Shown: positions 23,874 through 31,646 of the stretch, piece after piece
Layout of the letters: every line of letters starts with the position of its first letter
Position numbering within the stretch: the first letter of the stretch is position 1
DNA from: Tieghemostelium lacteum
Taxonomy: Eukaryota > Evosea > Eumycetozoa > Dictyosteliales > Raperosteliaceae
DNA length: 64,000 nucleotides
Direction of reading: 5' to 3'
Assembly: GCA_001606155.1 (NCBI GenBank)
Contig: LODT01000004.1
Span: forward strand, 1,178,001-1,242,000
The notes under the pieces: generated by a model
Told to the model about the DNA's origin: nothing
Databases searched by the model: none
Seen by the model: the letters and a program-made list of their open reading frames with translations, nothing else
Position numbers and translations under genes: made by a program

Positions 23874-25769
23874 TTAAGATAATCTACCTTCAATCCAAGA
23901 TTTTACAGTGTGTTGTTTAATTTTTCTGGCTAGGGAGAGGTTGTTTAATAAATATGAAATTTGAGAGTCTTTCCATGAATAGAGACGATATCTGTATTCA
24001 GGTTGATCGATATTCAATGGTACAGTACCAGAGATGTGTTTGTTTCCAGAGAGAACCTCAAAATCAGTTATGGCTTCAAATTCACCAGTTTTGGAGTTCT
24101 TTACTGACATTTGATAGTTCCATATCATAGGGTCATAAAGATACACTCCAACAGTGTGAATTGCAATCGATAAGAGGCCTAATGTAATAAAGATATAAAA
24201 GAGTGGTTTGTGTCGGTATATAGTTGGTAATAGTAGTACAATAAGACTTCCCAAAATTGGAGTTATGTCAGTCAATGGACGAGAACTCCAACACCAACCA
24301 CCCCAGTAATCAAAGAATATGGATGCGGCATAAAAGAGTCCAATCATTCCAAACATAAATGCTCTGAGACTTTGAGCTGCATAGAACTGTTGACTTGAGA
24401 ACTTCATCATTAGATATAAGATGGCGAATATAGAGAAGACTAGATATGGCGAATGGACGAGTAGACCACGACTGGGTGAGACCAGGAGCATGTAGGCACC
24501 GTCGAGGAAAGGTGCTGTCCAAGTTCCAGGTACTGTTGATTTACCTTTAGATATAATATCAGCTGCCAAGGTCTGACCTGTTGTGAGAGGGTCGTGGAAA
24601 AAGAACTTGTTATGGTAGAGGAACAAACCACCAAAGACAAGTCCGACTACACCTTGAATAAGTAGAGATTTCAGTGCATTCGATTGACGATTATCACTAG
24701 ATTTTGAGATAGTGAATTGCAAGACTTCTGTAATGAGATGTAGGATAACAACCAATGCGTATATAGCTGATGTAGGTCTACAAAAGACTGCCAAACATAG
24801 TGAGACACAACAAAGAACACTGGTGATAGCTAACCCAAATTCATCAACAGCACTAGATTTACCCATATAGTCTTGATGTAATTTGAAAAACTGATGTATT
24901 CCTATGGTTATAAATAGTGTGTTAGGGGCATGTTGCCAAAGAGCTTGTGCATTGATACTGAATAGTGAGGTACCAAGACCATAGAAGAGGGTAGAGATTA
25001 TAGCTAGATAATAGTTTCTCTTTTGTATAACTCTCTGGTCCCCACTTCCGTCATTGAGAGATCTCAAAATTCTTACTGCTATAAAATACATTACCACACA
25101 TGAAAGTGTGGTGAAAAACGATGCTGTGAATTTTGATATGGTTAATAAATCAGCACGTGGATATTGACAGACATCTTTGTGACGAATAGGTGTGATAAAG
25201 GTAGTGTAGAGGAAGAACAGAGGTGCACTAACCAGTGCAGTTCCAATACCAAATGTATTTGCCCATCTGTTATTTGGATGAGACTTTGTGTCTACAAGGT
25301 AATAGTTAGGACCCTCTAATACCAGTCTCTTTAATTCATATAAATCCCATGCTGATTTCATTACCTTCTCACCAGAAGCTAGAATAACAGGTGCTGTTAA
25401 ATTCCAATGCTGTAAATTAAGTCCACGTTGTGGAACTGAATTCAAATCTGGTGTATATCTCCACTGAAACAAACAAGGGTTCTCTAAAGGTGAAAACGAC
25501 AGTACCTCTGCCAAAGACTGACTACGGAGTGCACCAGGTCTAACTAACTTCAAAGTTAACAATGTATTAGCAGTAGAGTCTCCACCTATTGTCATCTCCC
25601 CATTATTCAAATAACACACCAAAATGACAACAAATAATACAAATGCTGTCAAATAGTGTCTATCACTCCATGATTTATAAGATTGATAAGCAACCTCAAC
25701 TTTTAAAGGTTTATCATCTTTCTTTACACTAGTTGTTGCTGTTGATTTCTTTTTACTATTTCTTAACAT
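23874..25769 (-). CDS. Polytopic membrane protein, bacterial-type GT-C-like family
   Basis: Single exon, 631 residues. A short basic N terminus (MLRNSKKKS) is followed by about ten hydrophobic segments, the first near residues 38-55. Recognisable motifs are IGGDSTANTLLTLKLVRPG after TM1, NRWANTFGIGTALVSAPLFF, ALWQHAPNTLF, FCRPTSAIYAL, LLVSPSRGLLVHSPYL and WGGWCWSSRPLTDITPIL. This order (a GDS.AN.LL.. lumenal loop, ..QH.P.., RP.., SP.RGL, W..R.LTD..P) is that of a large, mostly bacterial family of uncharacterised GT-C-like integral membrane proteins, related in layout to lipid-carrier-dependent glycosyltransferases. A glycosyltransferase role in the ER is only inference. The intronless structure and bacterial-type motifs make old transfer from bacteria worth testing. 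Confidence 0.7.
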   Translation of the reverse strand: MLRNSKKKSTATTSVKKDDKPLKVEVAYQSYKSWSDRHYLTAFVLFVVILVCYLNNGEMTIGGDSTANTLLTLKLVRPGALRSQSLAEVLSFSPLENPCLFQWRYTPDLNSVPQRGLNLQHWNLTAPVILASGEKVMKSAWDLYELKRLVLEGPNYYLVDTKSHPNNRWANTFGIGTALVSAPLFFLYTTFITPIRHKDVCQYPRADLLTISKFTASFFTTLSCVVMYFIAVRILRSLNDGSGDQRVIQKRNYYLAIISTLFYGLGTSLFSINAQALWQHAPNTLFITIGIHQFFKLHQDYMGKSSAVDEFGLAITSVLCCVSLCLAVFCRPTSAIYALVVILHLITEVLQFTISKSSDNRQSNALKSLLIQGVVGLVFGGLFLYHNKFFFHDPLTTGQTLAADIISKGKSTVPGTWTAPFLDGAYMLLVSPSRGLLVHSPYLVFSIFAILYLMMKFSSQQFYAAQSLRAFMFGMIGLFYAASIFFDYWGGWCWSSRPLTDITPILGSLIVLLLPTIYRHKPLFYIFITLGLLSIAIHTVGVYLYDPMIWNYQMSVKNSKTGEFEAITDFEVLSGNKHISGTVPLNIDQPEYRYRLYSWKDSQISYLLNNLSLARKIKQHTVKSWIEGRLS

Positions 25770-26145
25770 GATTTTAAAATACCTCTAGGTCAACAACAGT
25801 AGTGATTGTAAGTTTTGAAAATTTTGTTTTTTTTTTTGATGATCACCACACACTGTCTCTAATTGGAAAGAGATAAATATTTAAAAAAATTCAGATTTTT
25901 TTTTTCATTTAAAGTTGTAAAATAGATCAAAATAGTTATATAAATTGGTGTTATAAAATAAATTAAATCGCTAAAACATAATTGTGTAGTGAGTTTTTAG
26001 AATTAATTCAAATAAACAGTATGTAACTATGGATGTCAATCTGGGAGATATATTTTTCTTTGCTCGAAGCGATTTTCTATAAAATATCAAAAATAGTTTT
26101 AGTAGTTTTTTTTTTTATAAATCTAATAGAAATCAACAAATAAAA
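25770..26145. promoter_or_regulatory. Divergent promoter region
   Basis: 376 bp between the GT-C-like membrane protein gene (minus) and the small Cys-containing gene (plus). It has T runs at about 25828-25840 and 26105-26116 and a CACCACACACTG stretch at about 25844, a CA-rich sequence of the type bound by dictyostelid G-box factor. No other element was seen. Confidence 0.35.
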
Positions 26146-26718
26146 ATGACAGATAGAGCAATTAAATTCAGTGACGATACTGAAATTAATAATTGTAAAT
26201 GTACTGGTAGTGCAATCGAAAAACCTTCATGTAATAATTGTAAAACAAAATCGGAATCGTCAGATAATAAATTAACAGTAAATAGTATTGTATATCTCCC
26301 CTATCACTATACATTCCCGTACCTCTCTCATTGCACACCATTCAACTAATACTAACTGGTTATAACACATGTTATAGAATTAAAATCTAGAAGAAACAGT
26401 ACAACTGGTAATGGCAGTAACCTTGCACTTAGTGAGGAACAGATTATTAAACTAGAGAAAGAACTACGAGATACAATACCAGAGGATATTCAGAAACTAA
26501 TAGCGGGACAATTAATTATATATGCATTCATTTCAAAAGGTAGTAATTTAGTATCAACATCAAAACAACATAAATTTAAACAACCAGTTACTATAGACTT
26601 TGCACTGAGATATCTAGTAGAGAATGGTGTAAAAGATTCAACATTGGTATTTTCAAATGACAATTCTTTAATAATTTCAAATGGTGTTTATGATAGTTTT
26701 GATATACTCGAAGATTGA
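26146..26718 (+). CDS. Small orphan protein with an N-terminal Cys cluster
   Basis: Two exons, 26146-26284 and 26378-26718, with a 93-bp GTATTG...TATAG intron, giving 159 residues. The phase closes exactly (one base plus two) and the second exon reads open to its TGA at 26716-26718. The N terminus has four closely spaced Cys (CKC at about 18-20 and CNNC at about 30-33), which could bind a metal. The remainder is charged with a predicted helix (EEQIIKLEKELRDTI) and a C-terminal mixed segment ending FDILED. No signal peptide or TM segment is visible. I do not recognise the family. It is convergent with NF-YA, about 610 bp away. Confidence 0.6.
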
Positions 26719-27328
26719 TAAACGAATATTTAAATATATATACATTTAGATACATTTTTATTTTACATAAATGCACTCCTCTCCCACCAATTACACAATC
26801 ACATATATATAATAGACGTTAATTAGTAATAGTAATAATGAATTATAGAACTCTCAATAACAAAAACAAAAACATAAAAAAAACATATGTATATTACTTT
26901 TCACACAGGTATACCAATCAATAACAAATGTAAAAAGAGAACTAAAGAAAACCAGTAAATAAATTAATAATTACAATGAAAGAGATCTCTTTTGCAACTA
27001 CAGTAGATCAATAACTTGTAAAGAAAGGTACGAAAGACTTTGTTAGGTTTAGTTTGAATTATAATGGAGGGGGGGGTTTTTTTATTTCACACAAAATTTC
27101 TATATATAGTGTTGATGTGGAACATTATGTTTTTATATATGGTTGACAATTGTACATTTTATGATTTAAAGTTTATATATATATATATGCATGCTATTGA
27201 CATTGTCAATATCGTAAGATTATTATTATTTTGAATATATGTAATTATTAATAATATAGTTGTTATATGAATGAAATGACTCCATCATCTTTTACTGTGT
27301 AGGATGATGTTGTTGTTGTTGTATCAAT
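26719..27328. other. Convergent 3' spacer
   Basis: AT-rich spacer between the ends of the small Cys-containing gene and NF-YA. It contains an AT-dinucleotide stretch at about 27176-27190, a G run followed by a T run at about 27067-27083, and a GTT triplet run at about 27310-27322 that sits in the NF-YA 3' flank. No gene was recognised. Confidence 0.5.
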
Positions 27329-28219
27329 TTAAAGATTTGGTTGCGATGATGGTATAAAAGGTATGGTTTGAGATTTTTTTGATGAATTATTGTTGGTTTT
27401 TGTTTTTGGAATTTTGGTGGTCGAAGATGATGGTGAATATGAGGTGTTGGTACTAGATAGAGGTGAGGTTGGAGTTGATGAATCTTTTGGAGATGTTTCG
27501 TTACTACTTGTGTTATTTAGAGAAGCTTGCAATTCTGCATTCTTTTCCTTTGTAAGGAATCTACCACCAGAACCTCTGGCTCTTTTGATGGCGTGTTGAT
27601 GTCTACTTTCATGTTGATATGGTTTCTTTGCCTGTCTTGAAAGAGTTATCAGTTCATTAGCTCTGGCAGTACGTCTTTTGATAATTCTAGCATATTGCTT
27701 ACTGTTTACATAGATGGGTTCGTCATCACCCGATGACGATGAGGCATTACTAAATGTGTTGGGTGTCAGAGGTGATGAAGTTGATGTAGGAGTTGATGGT
27801 GTAAGACCTCCGCCGACACTGGGTATCATCAACAAGGACCCAGGTGGACTGGTAATACTGTGGTTCATCTTTATCGGAGAACTACTTAATTGTGTAGCGT
27901 GAGATGGTATATGTGTAGAAGATGTTGGGGAAGAGGTGTTAGCTGATCCCGATGGTAAAGGTGTAGAAGGACTGCTATAGGCCCCACTAGTATTAGCATA
28001 GGATGCAAATGACAATCTCTCATCATGAGAGAGAGGTGCCTGGTGATGGTGGAATTGTGGATAACTAATTTGATGTATATGTAAATCTTGTGAAGTCAGT
28101 TCTGGTGAACTTCCACTATGGTGTTGGTGTTGGTGGTGGTGTTGGTGGTGGTTGTGGTGATGGGGATGGTGGTGATAGCTGTGATGCTCCATATACATTG
28201 GGGAAAATTGTGTGGACAT
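27329..28219 (-). CDS. nfyA: CCAAT-binding factor subunit NF-YA (HAP2/CBF-B)
   Basis: Single exon, 296 residues. The diagnostic core lies at about residues 165-235: EPIYVNSKQYARIIKRRTAR (the helix that binds the NF-YB/NF-YC dimer), a linker, then HESRHQHAIKRARGSGGRF, the helix and loop that insert into the minor groove at CCAAT. All expected DNA-contacting Arg, His and Gly positions are present. Flanking regions are low-complexity: a striking His-rich N terminus (alternating HH and HQH near residues 12-35), then Ser/Thr/Pro. The protein should act in the nucleus as the sequence-specific subunit of the NF-Y trimer. The ATG is the first in frame after the promoter-like block at 28231-28274. Confidence 0.95.
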   Translation of the reverse strand: MSTQFSPMYMEHHSYHHHPHHHNHHQHHHQHQHHSGSSPELTSQDLHIHQISYPQFHHHQAPLSHDERLSFASYANTSGAYSSPSTPLPSGSANTSSPTSSTHIPSHATQLSSSPIKMNHSITSPPGSLLMIPSVGGGLTPSTPTSTSSPLTPNTFSNASSSSGDDEPIYVNSKQYARIIKRRTARANELITLSRQAKKPYQHESRHQHAIKRARGSGGRFLTKEKNAELQASLNNTSSNETSPKDSSTPTSPLSSTNTSYSPSSSTTKIPKTKTNNNSSKKSQTIPFIPSSQPNL

Positions 28220-28230
28220 ATCTTCTCTTG

Positions 28231-28274
28231 ATAAATATTATTTATATAATGTGAAATTTGATTTGTGGGTGGGG
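28231..28274 (-). promoter_or_regulatory. Probable NF-YA promoter: C-rich box plus TATA-like box
   Basis: Read on the minus strand, CCCCACCCACAAA (28262-28274) is followed by an A/T block with TATATAAATAATA (about 28234-28247), then the NF-YA ATG at 28219. The C-rich box resembles both the CA-rich elements bound by G-box factor and the DUSE of dictyostelid small-RNA genes. Its position just before a protein gene favours the first reading. Confidence 0.4.
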
Positions 28275-29109
28275 TAGCAATGTTGCTGTTATGCGTGTGG
28301 CTACCAATATAATACAAAGTAACTTATGTTTTCTAGAAACGAGGAGATTCAAATATATACTTTAAATTTTTTAAATGAAAATGAAAATTTAGTATGTCGA
28401 TTAGTTGGGTAAACAATGAAAATAGATAAATATCAATTTTAGTTAGATAAATAAAAAATAGAGTCAAAAGTCACTGCCAAACAAACACAACAAAACAATT
28501 TAAAAATGTCTAATTAATTGACCACCAAAAACACACAAAAGGAAAAAAAAAATTTTAACTAAAAAACTTTTGGATTGGGGTGGGGTTGTGGGTAAAAAAA
28601 CACCTTTCAATTTGTGTTTTGATGGATTTCATTAATATTAATAATTACACACACACTCACACAATATATTATAATGGAGAGATAATAAAATCATCGAAAT
28701 ATTTGTTGTTATACTTGTAACACTTTAAAAAAAAAATTTTTATCAAAAAAAAATATCTCCATATCTTGTGTCATGTATGGACTGACTATACAGTCTAAGG
28801 AAAAAGGAGATAAACAAACAATATGCAAAATACTTACTATTCTTATATAGCGAGTTACAAGTGTAATGAAATATTTTACAATCTCTTCTCTATAATTAAT
28901 TTAAAGACAACAAACTAATGTTTATCCAAATTAAATAAAAAATAAAAAAAATAATAAATTAATACAGGTTGTGAGATGAAAAGACAATAACAAAAACAGC
29001 AAAAAAAAAAAAAAAAAAATTTTTAGCAATTGAAGGATAGAATCAGTTCGTTATTATCATAAAATCAGTTTTATATATAAATAGTAAACGTTATTTTAGC
29101 CAGTACACT
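28275..29109. other. Long AT-rich spacer upstream of NF-YA
   Basis: No protein gene was found. The region has many A and T runs. It contains a second C-rich box on the minus strand (ACCCACAA, 28586-28593, inside a longer CCCCACCCCAATCC context), a strong stem-loop at 28754-28812, and on the plus strand a TATA-like TTTTATATATAAATAG at about 29069-29084. Confidence 0.5.
28754..28812. repeat. Nested stem-loop of 59 bp
   Basis: TATCTCC (28754-28760) pairs perfectly with GGAGATA (28806-28812), and inside lies GACTG (28770-28774) pairing with CAGTC (28781-28785) across a six-base loop. The segment stands out from the A/T runs around it. The size is that of a dictyostelid Class I RNA, but the conserved Class I motif and an upstream DUSE at the right distance were not found, so the function is open. 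Confidence 0.35.
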
Positions 29110-29340
29110 AAAAAAGGTCATCTGTCATAGGTTTAGCAGCAGGTCTTAGACCAATTATTGAACGATTTCTATGAGTTTAGGTGTACTAGTGACATCTTTA
29201 AGTTCGTAGATAGGTTCATGAGTTAGACTGACATTCTACATGTCGATGTAACATTTGATGTATCACTAGGTGATAGTGCAGGGTAGTAGTATCAGTAGGG
29301 GACGTAGGCAGGTACTTTTAGGATACAGTCTCTACAGATG
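29110..29340 (-). ncRNA. Candidate structured Pol III-type non-coding RNA, family unknown
   Basis: A roughly 230-bp island, clearly richer in G+C by eye than the spacer around it, with no open frame on either strand. Read on the minus strand it begins CATCTGT (29334-29340) and ends ACAGATG (29119-29125), a perfect 7-bp closing stem, followed by a T6 run (29110-29115) as expected for a Pol III terminator. Internal hairpins include ATCACCTAGTGAT (6 bp with a 3-nt loop when flanks are included), GGTCTAAGACC, and AGACTG pairing with CAGTCT further on. A DUSE-like ACCCAAAA lies 46 bp upstream (29386-29393). It does not match U1-U6, U3, SRP RNA, or the conserved P/MRP cores I could compare by eye. 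The closing stem is symmetric, so the plus strand is possible; a TATA-like box stands there at about 29070. Confidence 0.45.
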
Positions 29341-29385
29341 AAATATAGATAAAATCAAATAAATAATATCAGCTTTGTATTACCT

Positions 29386-29393
29386 TTTTGGGT
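29386..29393 (-). promoter_or_regulatory. DUSE-like element upstream of the candidate ncRNA
   Basis: Minus-strand ACCCAAAA, within CCCAACCCAAAAAGG, differs at one position from the published dictyostelid upstream element of small-RNA genes ((A/T)CCCA(C/T)AA). It lies 46-53 bp before the first base of the closing stem, near the usual spacing of about 60 bp. Confidence 0.35.
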
Positions 29394-29536
29394 TGGGATT
29401 ATAAATCAGTTTTTGATTTTTTAGTTAAAATACAAATTTAGTAAGAGATTGCAGCAATAAAATTTCAATGAATATGGACTTTGTGTGTTTTTTTTTTTTA
29501 AAATTAACCAAAAGGGGTTATCGGGATTATTCATTT

Positions 29537-31315
29537 TTATTGTGAAGAAGAGGAGTCAGTTGAGTTTACAGCTACAGTAGTAGTAGTTGTGGATGATGGT
29601 GAACTAGTATATTTTACAATTAATTCATTGGAATCAGCTTCAGATTGAATAATGGTTAGTGAGGCGAAACCTTCAAGTGGAGAGGGCTCTGTAAACATGT
29701 TTTGGAATTTATCAATAATTTGAATACCTTCTTCACCTTTTGGAATGGTTGGATGATTCTCACGAACTACTATACGATCTTTACAGATTTGTTGGTCAAT
29801 TTTGAACCACAGTAAATGTACATCTGAGACACCTGCAAGACGAGCCATCTTCAACCAGTTTCTTCTCTGAAGAATATCTTGGTTACAACGATCGACTATA
29901 ATGTTATCACCAGTCTTTAGATACTGTTTAAACAAATCCTCACATTTCTTTCTAGTCCCTAAATCATCTTGATTTATTCTCTTCCATCCTTCTGGAGACT
30001 CTGCGAGCTTCTGTGAAAAGTAACTCTTTCCACTAGCTGGAAAACCACATGTAATCAAAATCTTTGACTGTTTCTTTGGTTTTGCATCTGTTGTTGATTT
30101 TTGATTATTTCCTTTTTTATTGTTGGCATTGGAGGTTGGAGTGGTGGAAATGTCGTTGGGGTTAGGTAAAATAGCAAGATCTAAGATATCAGCTGAATGT
30201 CTGTTCCAGGAGTACTCGTCAAGATCCATTTCTTTAGCCAGAGTGTCTTTGTTAACTGGCATGCCCTTTTCTTGTAATTCATGTACAATTAATAGGATTT
30301 TTGATTGCAATTCGGTATCGAATTGCTCCCAGTGTGCCTTTTCGGTATCTTGTGGTTTGACTGAGTAAATGAGTTTAGGTTGCAACAAGGTTCCTTGGTC
30401 ATTGAGAATATACAACACACGTCCCTCCTCTGCAAAATGGTTGAACCAGAACATGTTCTCTCTAAGTCCGTTCACTTTTCTAAATTCTTTGTTTTTAGAG
30501 TACAATTCGACTTTGATAGCTTCCATGTCTTTCAAGAGTGTTGATATTGGGATTTCAGAATCCGAAGTCACTATATCAGTACCCTCTGCAACGACAGGTG
30601 TAATCTCACCTGTATTTGATCTGATGGTAAACACTGGTTTCAAGTCCAATTCAAAATCATATTTTACAATATGAGGTACCTTTGAACCGCATAGCTCAAA
30701 AACCACTGATTGGATATCAGATTTATCATCCTTCAGTTGACTGATGAGTTCTGGTTTGGCTGAAAGTACCTGTTTGACATTATCTATAATACATCCCTTC
30801 TGATCATTCTGAACGAATGCTGTGGCTCTTGGTTTTGCAGAGATCCAAGTTTGACCGTGTTGATCTTTATACTTGAAAATTTGAATATTCATTCCATTCC
30901 ATTTTTGTGATAGATAGTATTTCTTAAATTTCAAATCTTCCAAACCCTTATTCACAGTCTTTCCATTGGTTTCCAATTTAACTAGTTTAGGAACGGCGTG
31001 TATCAATTGATACTCTGCGAGTTCGACGCCTCCAATGGCAGCAATCACAAAATCGCTTTCCTTGTTAGAGACAACAGTGACTTGGTGTCCATTCATACCG
31101 TCTGTTGTAACCTGTGCATTGATGTCCTTAACTTGTGATTTCAAAAGGGTAGCTGCTTTCTTTAGTTGATCCTCAGTGAGACCATGTGAGGGTACTGCTG
31201 CTTTCTTTCCACCCCCATTACCAGAAGGTGATGATTGTAATGGTGGTGATTGTTGTGGTGGTGTAGTATTATTATCCTTAATAGATAAAGTCTCTAAATT
31301 CAGAGTATCTGCCAT
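29537..31315 (-). CDS. RNA ligase fused to a PNKP-type polynucleotide kinase
   Basis: Single exon, 592 residues, starting at the ATG of MADTLNLETL; the frame upstream lacks an ATG. The N-terminal half (about 80-390) is a nucleotidyltransferase-fold ligase: motif I KWNG (Lys138 the likely AMP acceptor), motif III FELCG (Glu207), motif IV EGRVLYI (Glu297) and motif V K-L-I-Y-S-V-K (Lys314, Lys320). The C-terminal half (about 415-570) is a polynucleotide 5' kinase with P-loop GFPASGKS (424-431), INQDDLG, and VDRCN near 475, as in PNKP and T4 Pnkp. Together these would phosphorylate 5'-OH RNA ends and join them. The order ligase-kinase is that of fungal Trl1 tRNA ligase, but no phosphodiesterase domain follows. 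The native substrate (tRNA halves, broken RNAs) is unknown. Confidence 0.82.
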   Translation of the reverse strand: MADTLNLETLSIKDNNTTPPQQSPPLQSSPSGNGGGKKAAVPSHGLTEDQLKKAATLLKSQVKDINAQVTTDGMNGHQVTVVSNKESDFVIAAIGGVELAEYQLIHAVPKLVKLETNGKTVNKGLEDLKFKKYYLSQKWNGMNIQIFKYKDQHGQTWISAKPRATAFVQNDQKGCIIDNVKQVLSAKPELISQLKDDKSDIQSVVFELCGSKVPHIVKYDFELDLKPVFTIRSNTGEITPVVAEGTDIVTSDSEIPISTLLKDMEAIKVELYSKNKEFRKVNGLRENMFWFNHFAEEGRVLYILNDQGTLLQPKLIYSVKPQDTEKAHWEQFDTELQSKILLIVHELQEKGMPVNKDTLAKEMDLDEYSWNRHSADILDLAILPNPNDISTTPTSNANNKKGNNQKSTTDAKPKKQSKILITCGFPASGKSYFSQKLAESPEGWKRINQDDLGTRKKCEDLFKQYLKTGDNIIVDRCNQDILQRRNWLKMARLAGVSDVHLLWFKIDQQICKDRIVVRENHPTIPKGEEGIQIIDKFQNMFTEPSPLEGFASLTIIQSEADSNELIVKYTSSPSSTTTTTVAVNSTDSSSSQ

Positions 31316-31646
31316 ATTTTCTTTTATCAAAATATCTTTGACCAAAATGAAATTTTTTTACTAGTTTTTTTTTTTTTTAATTTTTTTTTTTAGCAAATAT
31401 AACAATTCTCAACTTATTCCCACGATTCAATATTATTTTTGTTTATTTTAGATTGATTTTCTGAAATAGAAACTGTAAAATCCTTTCACTCAGTGATATG
31501 TTTCCAGATTATTTTCAAATTGAATTGGTGTACATTCATGTTACTATTAGCAACAGTTTTTAAAATTATTTCTATATTTTTTGTTCAGGAAAAGTTAGAG
31601 ATAAATTTATTTACATTATATAGATTGCAGGGAGTGGGGAGGTAGT
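31316..31646. other. Spacer between RNA ligase-kinase and ComC-like gene 1
   Basis: About 330 bp, AT-rich. It holds the RNA ligase-kinase promoter (T runs at about 31366-31391) and the 3' flank of the ComC-like gene. Nothing else was recognised. Confidence 0.5.

Noticed and set aside
28586-28593. Small-RNA gene driven by the ACCCACAA box
   Set aside because: No G+C-richer or structured segment follows on the minus strand within about 80 bp, so only the box itself is recorded.
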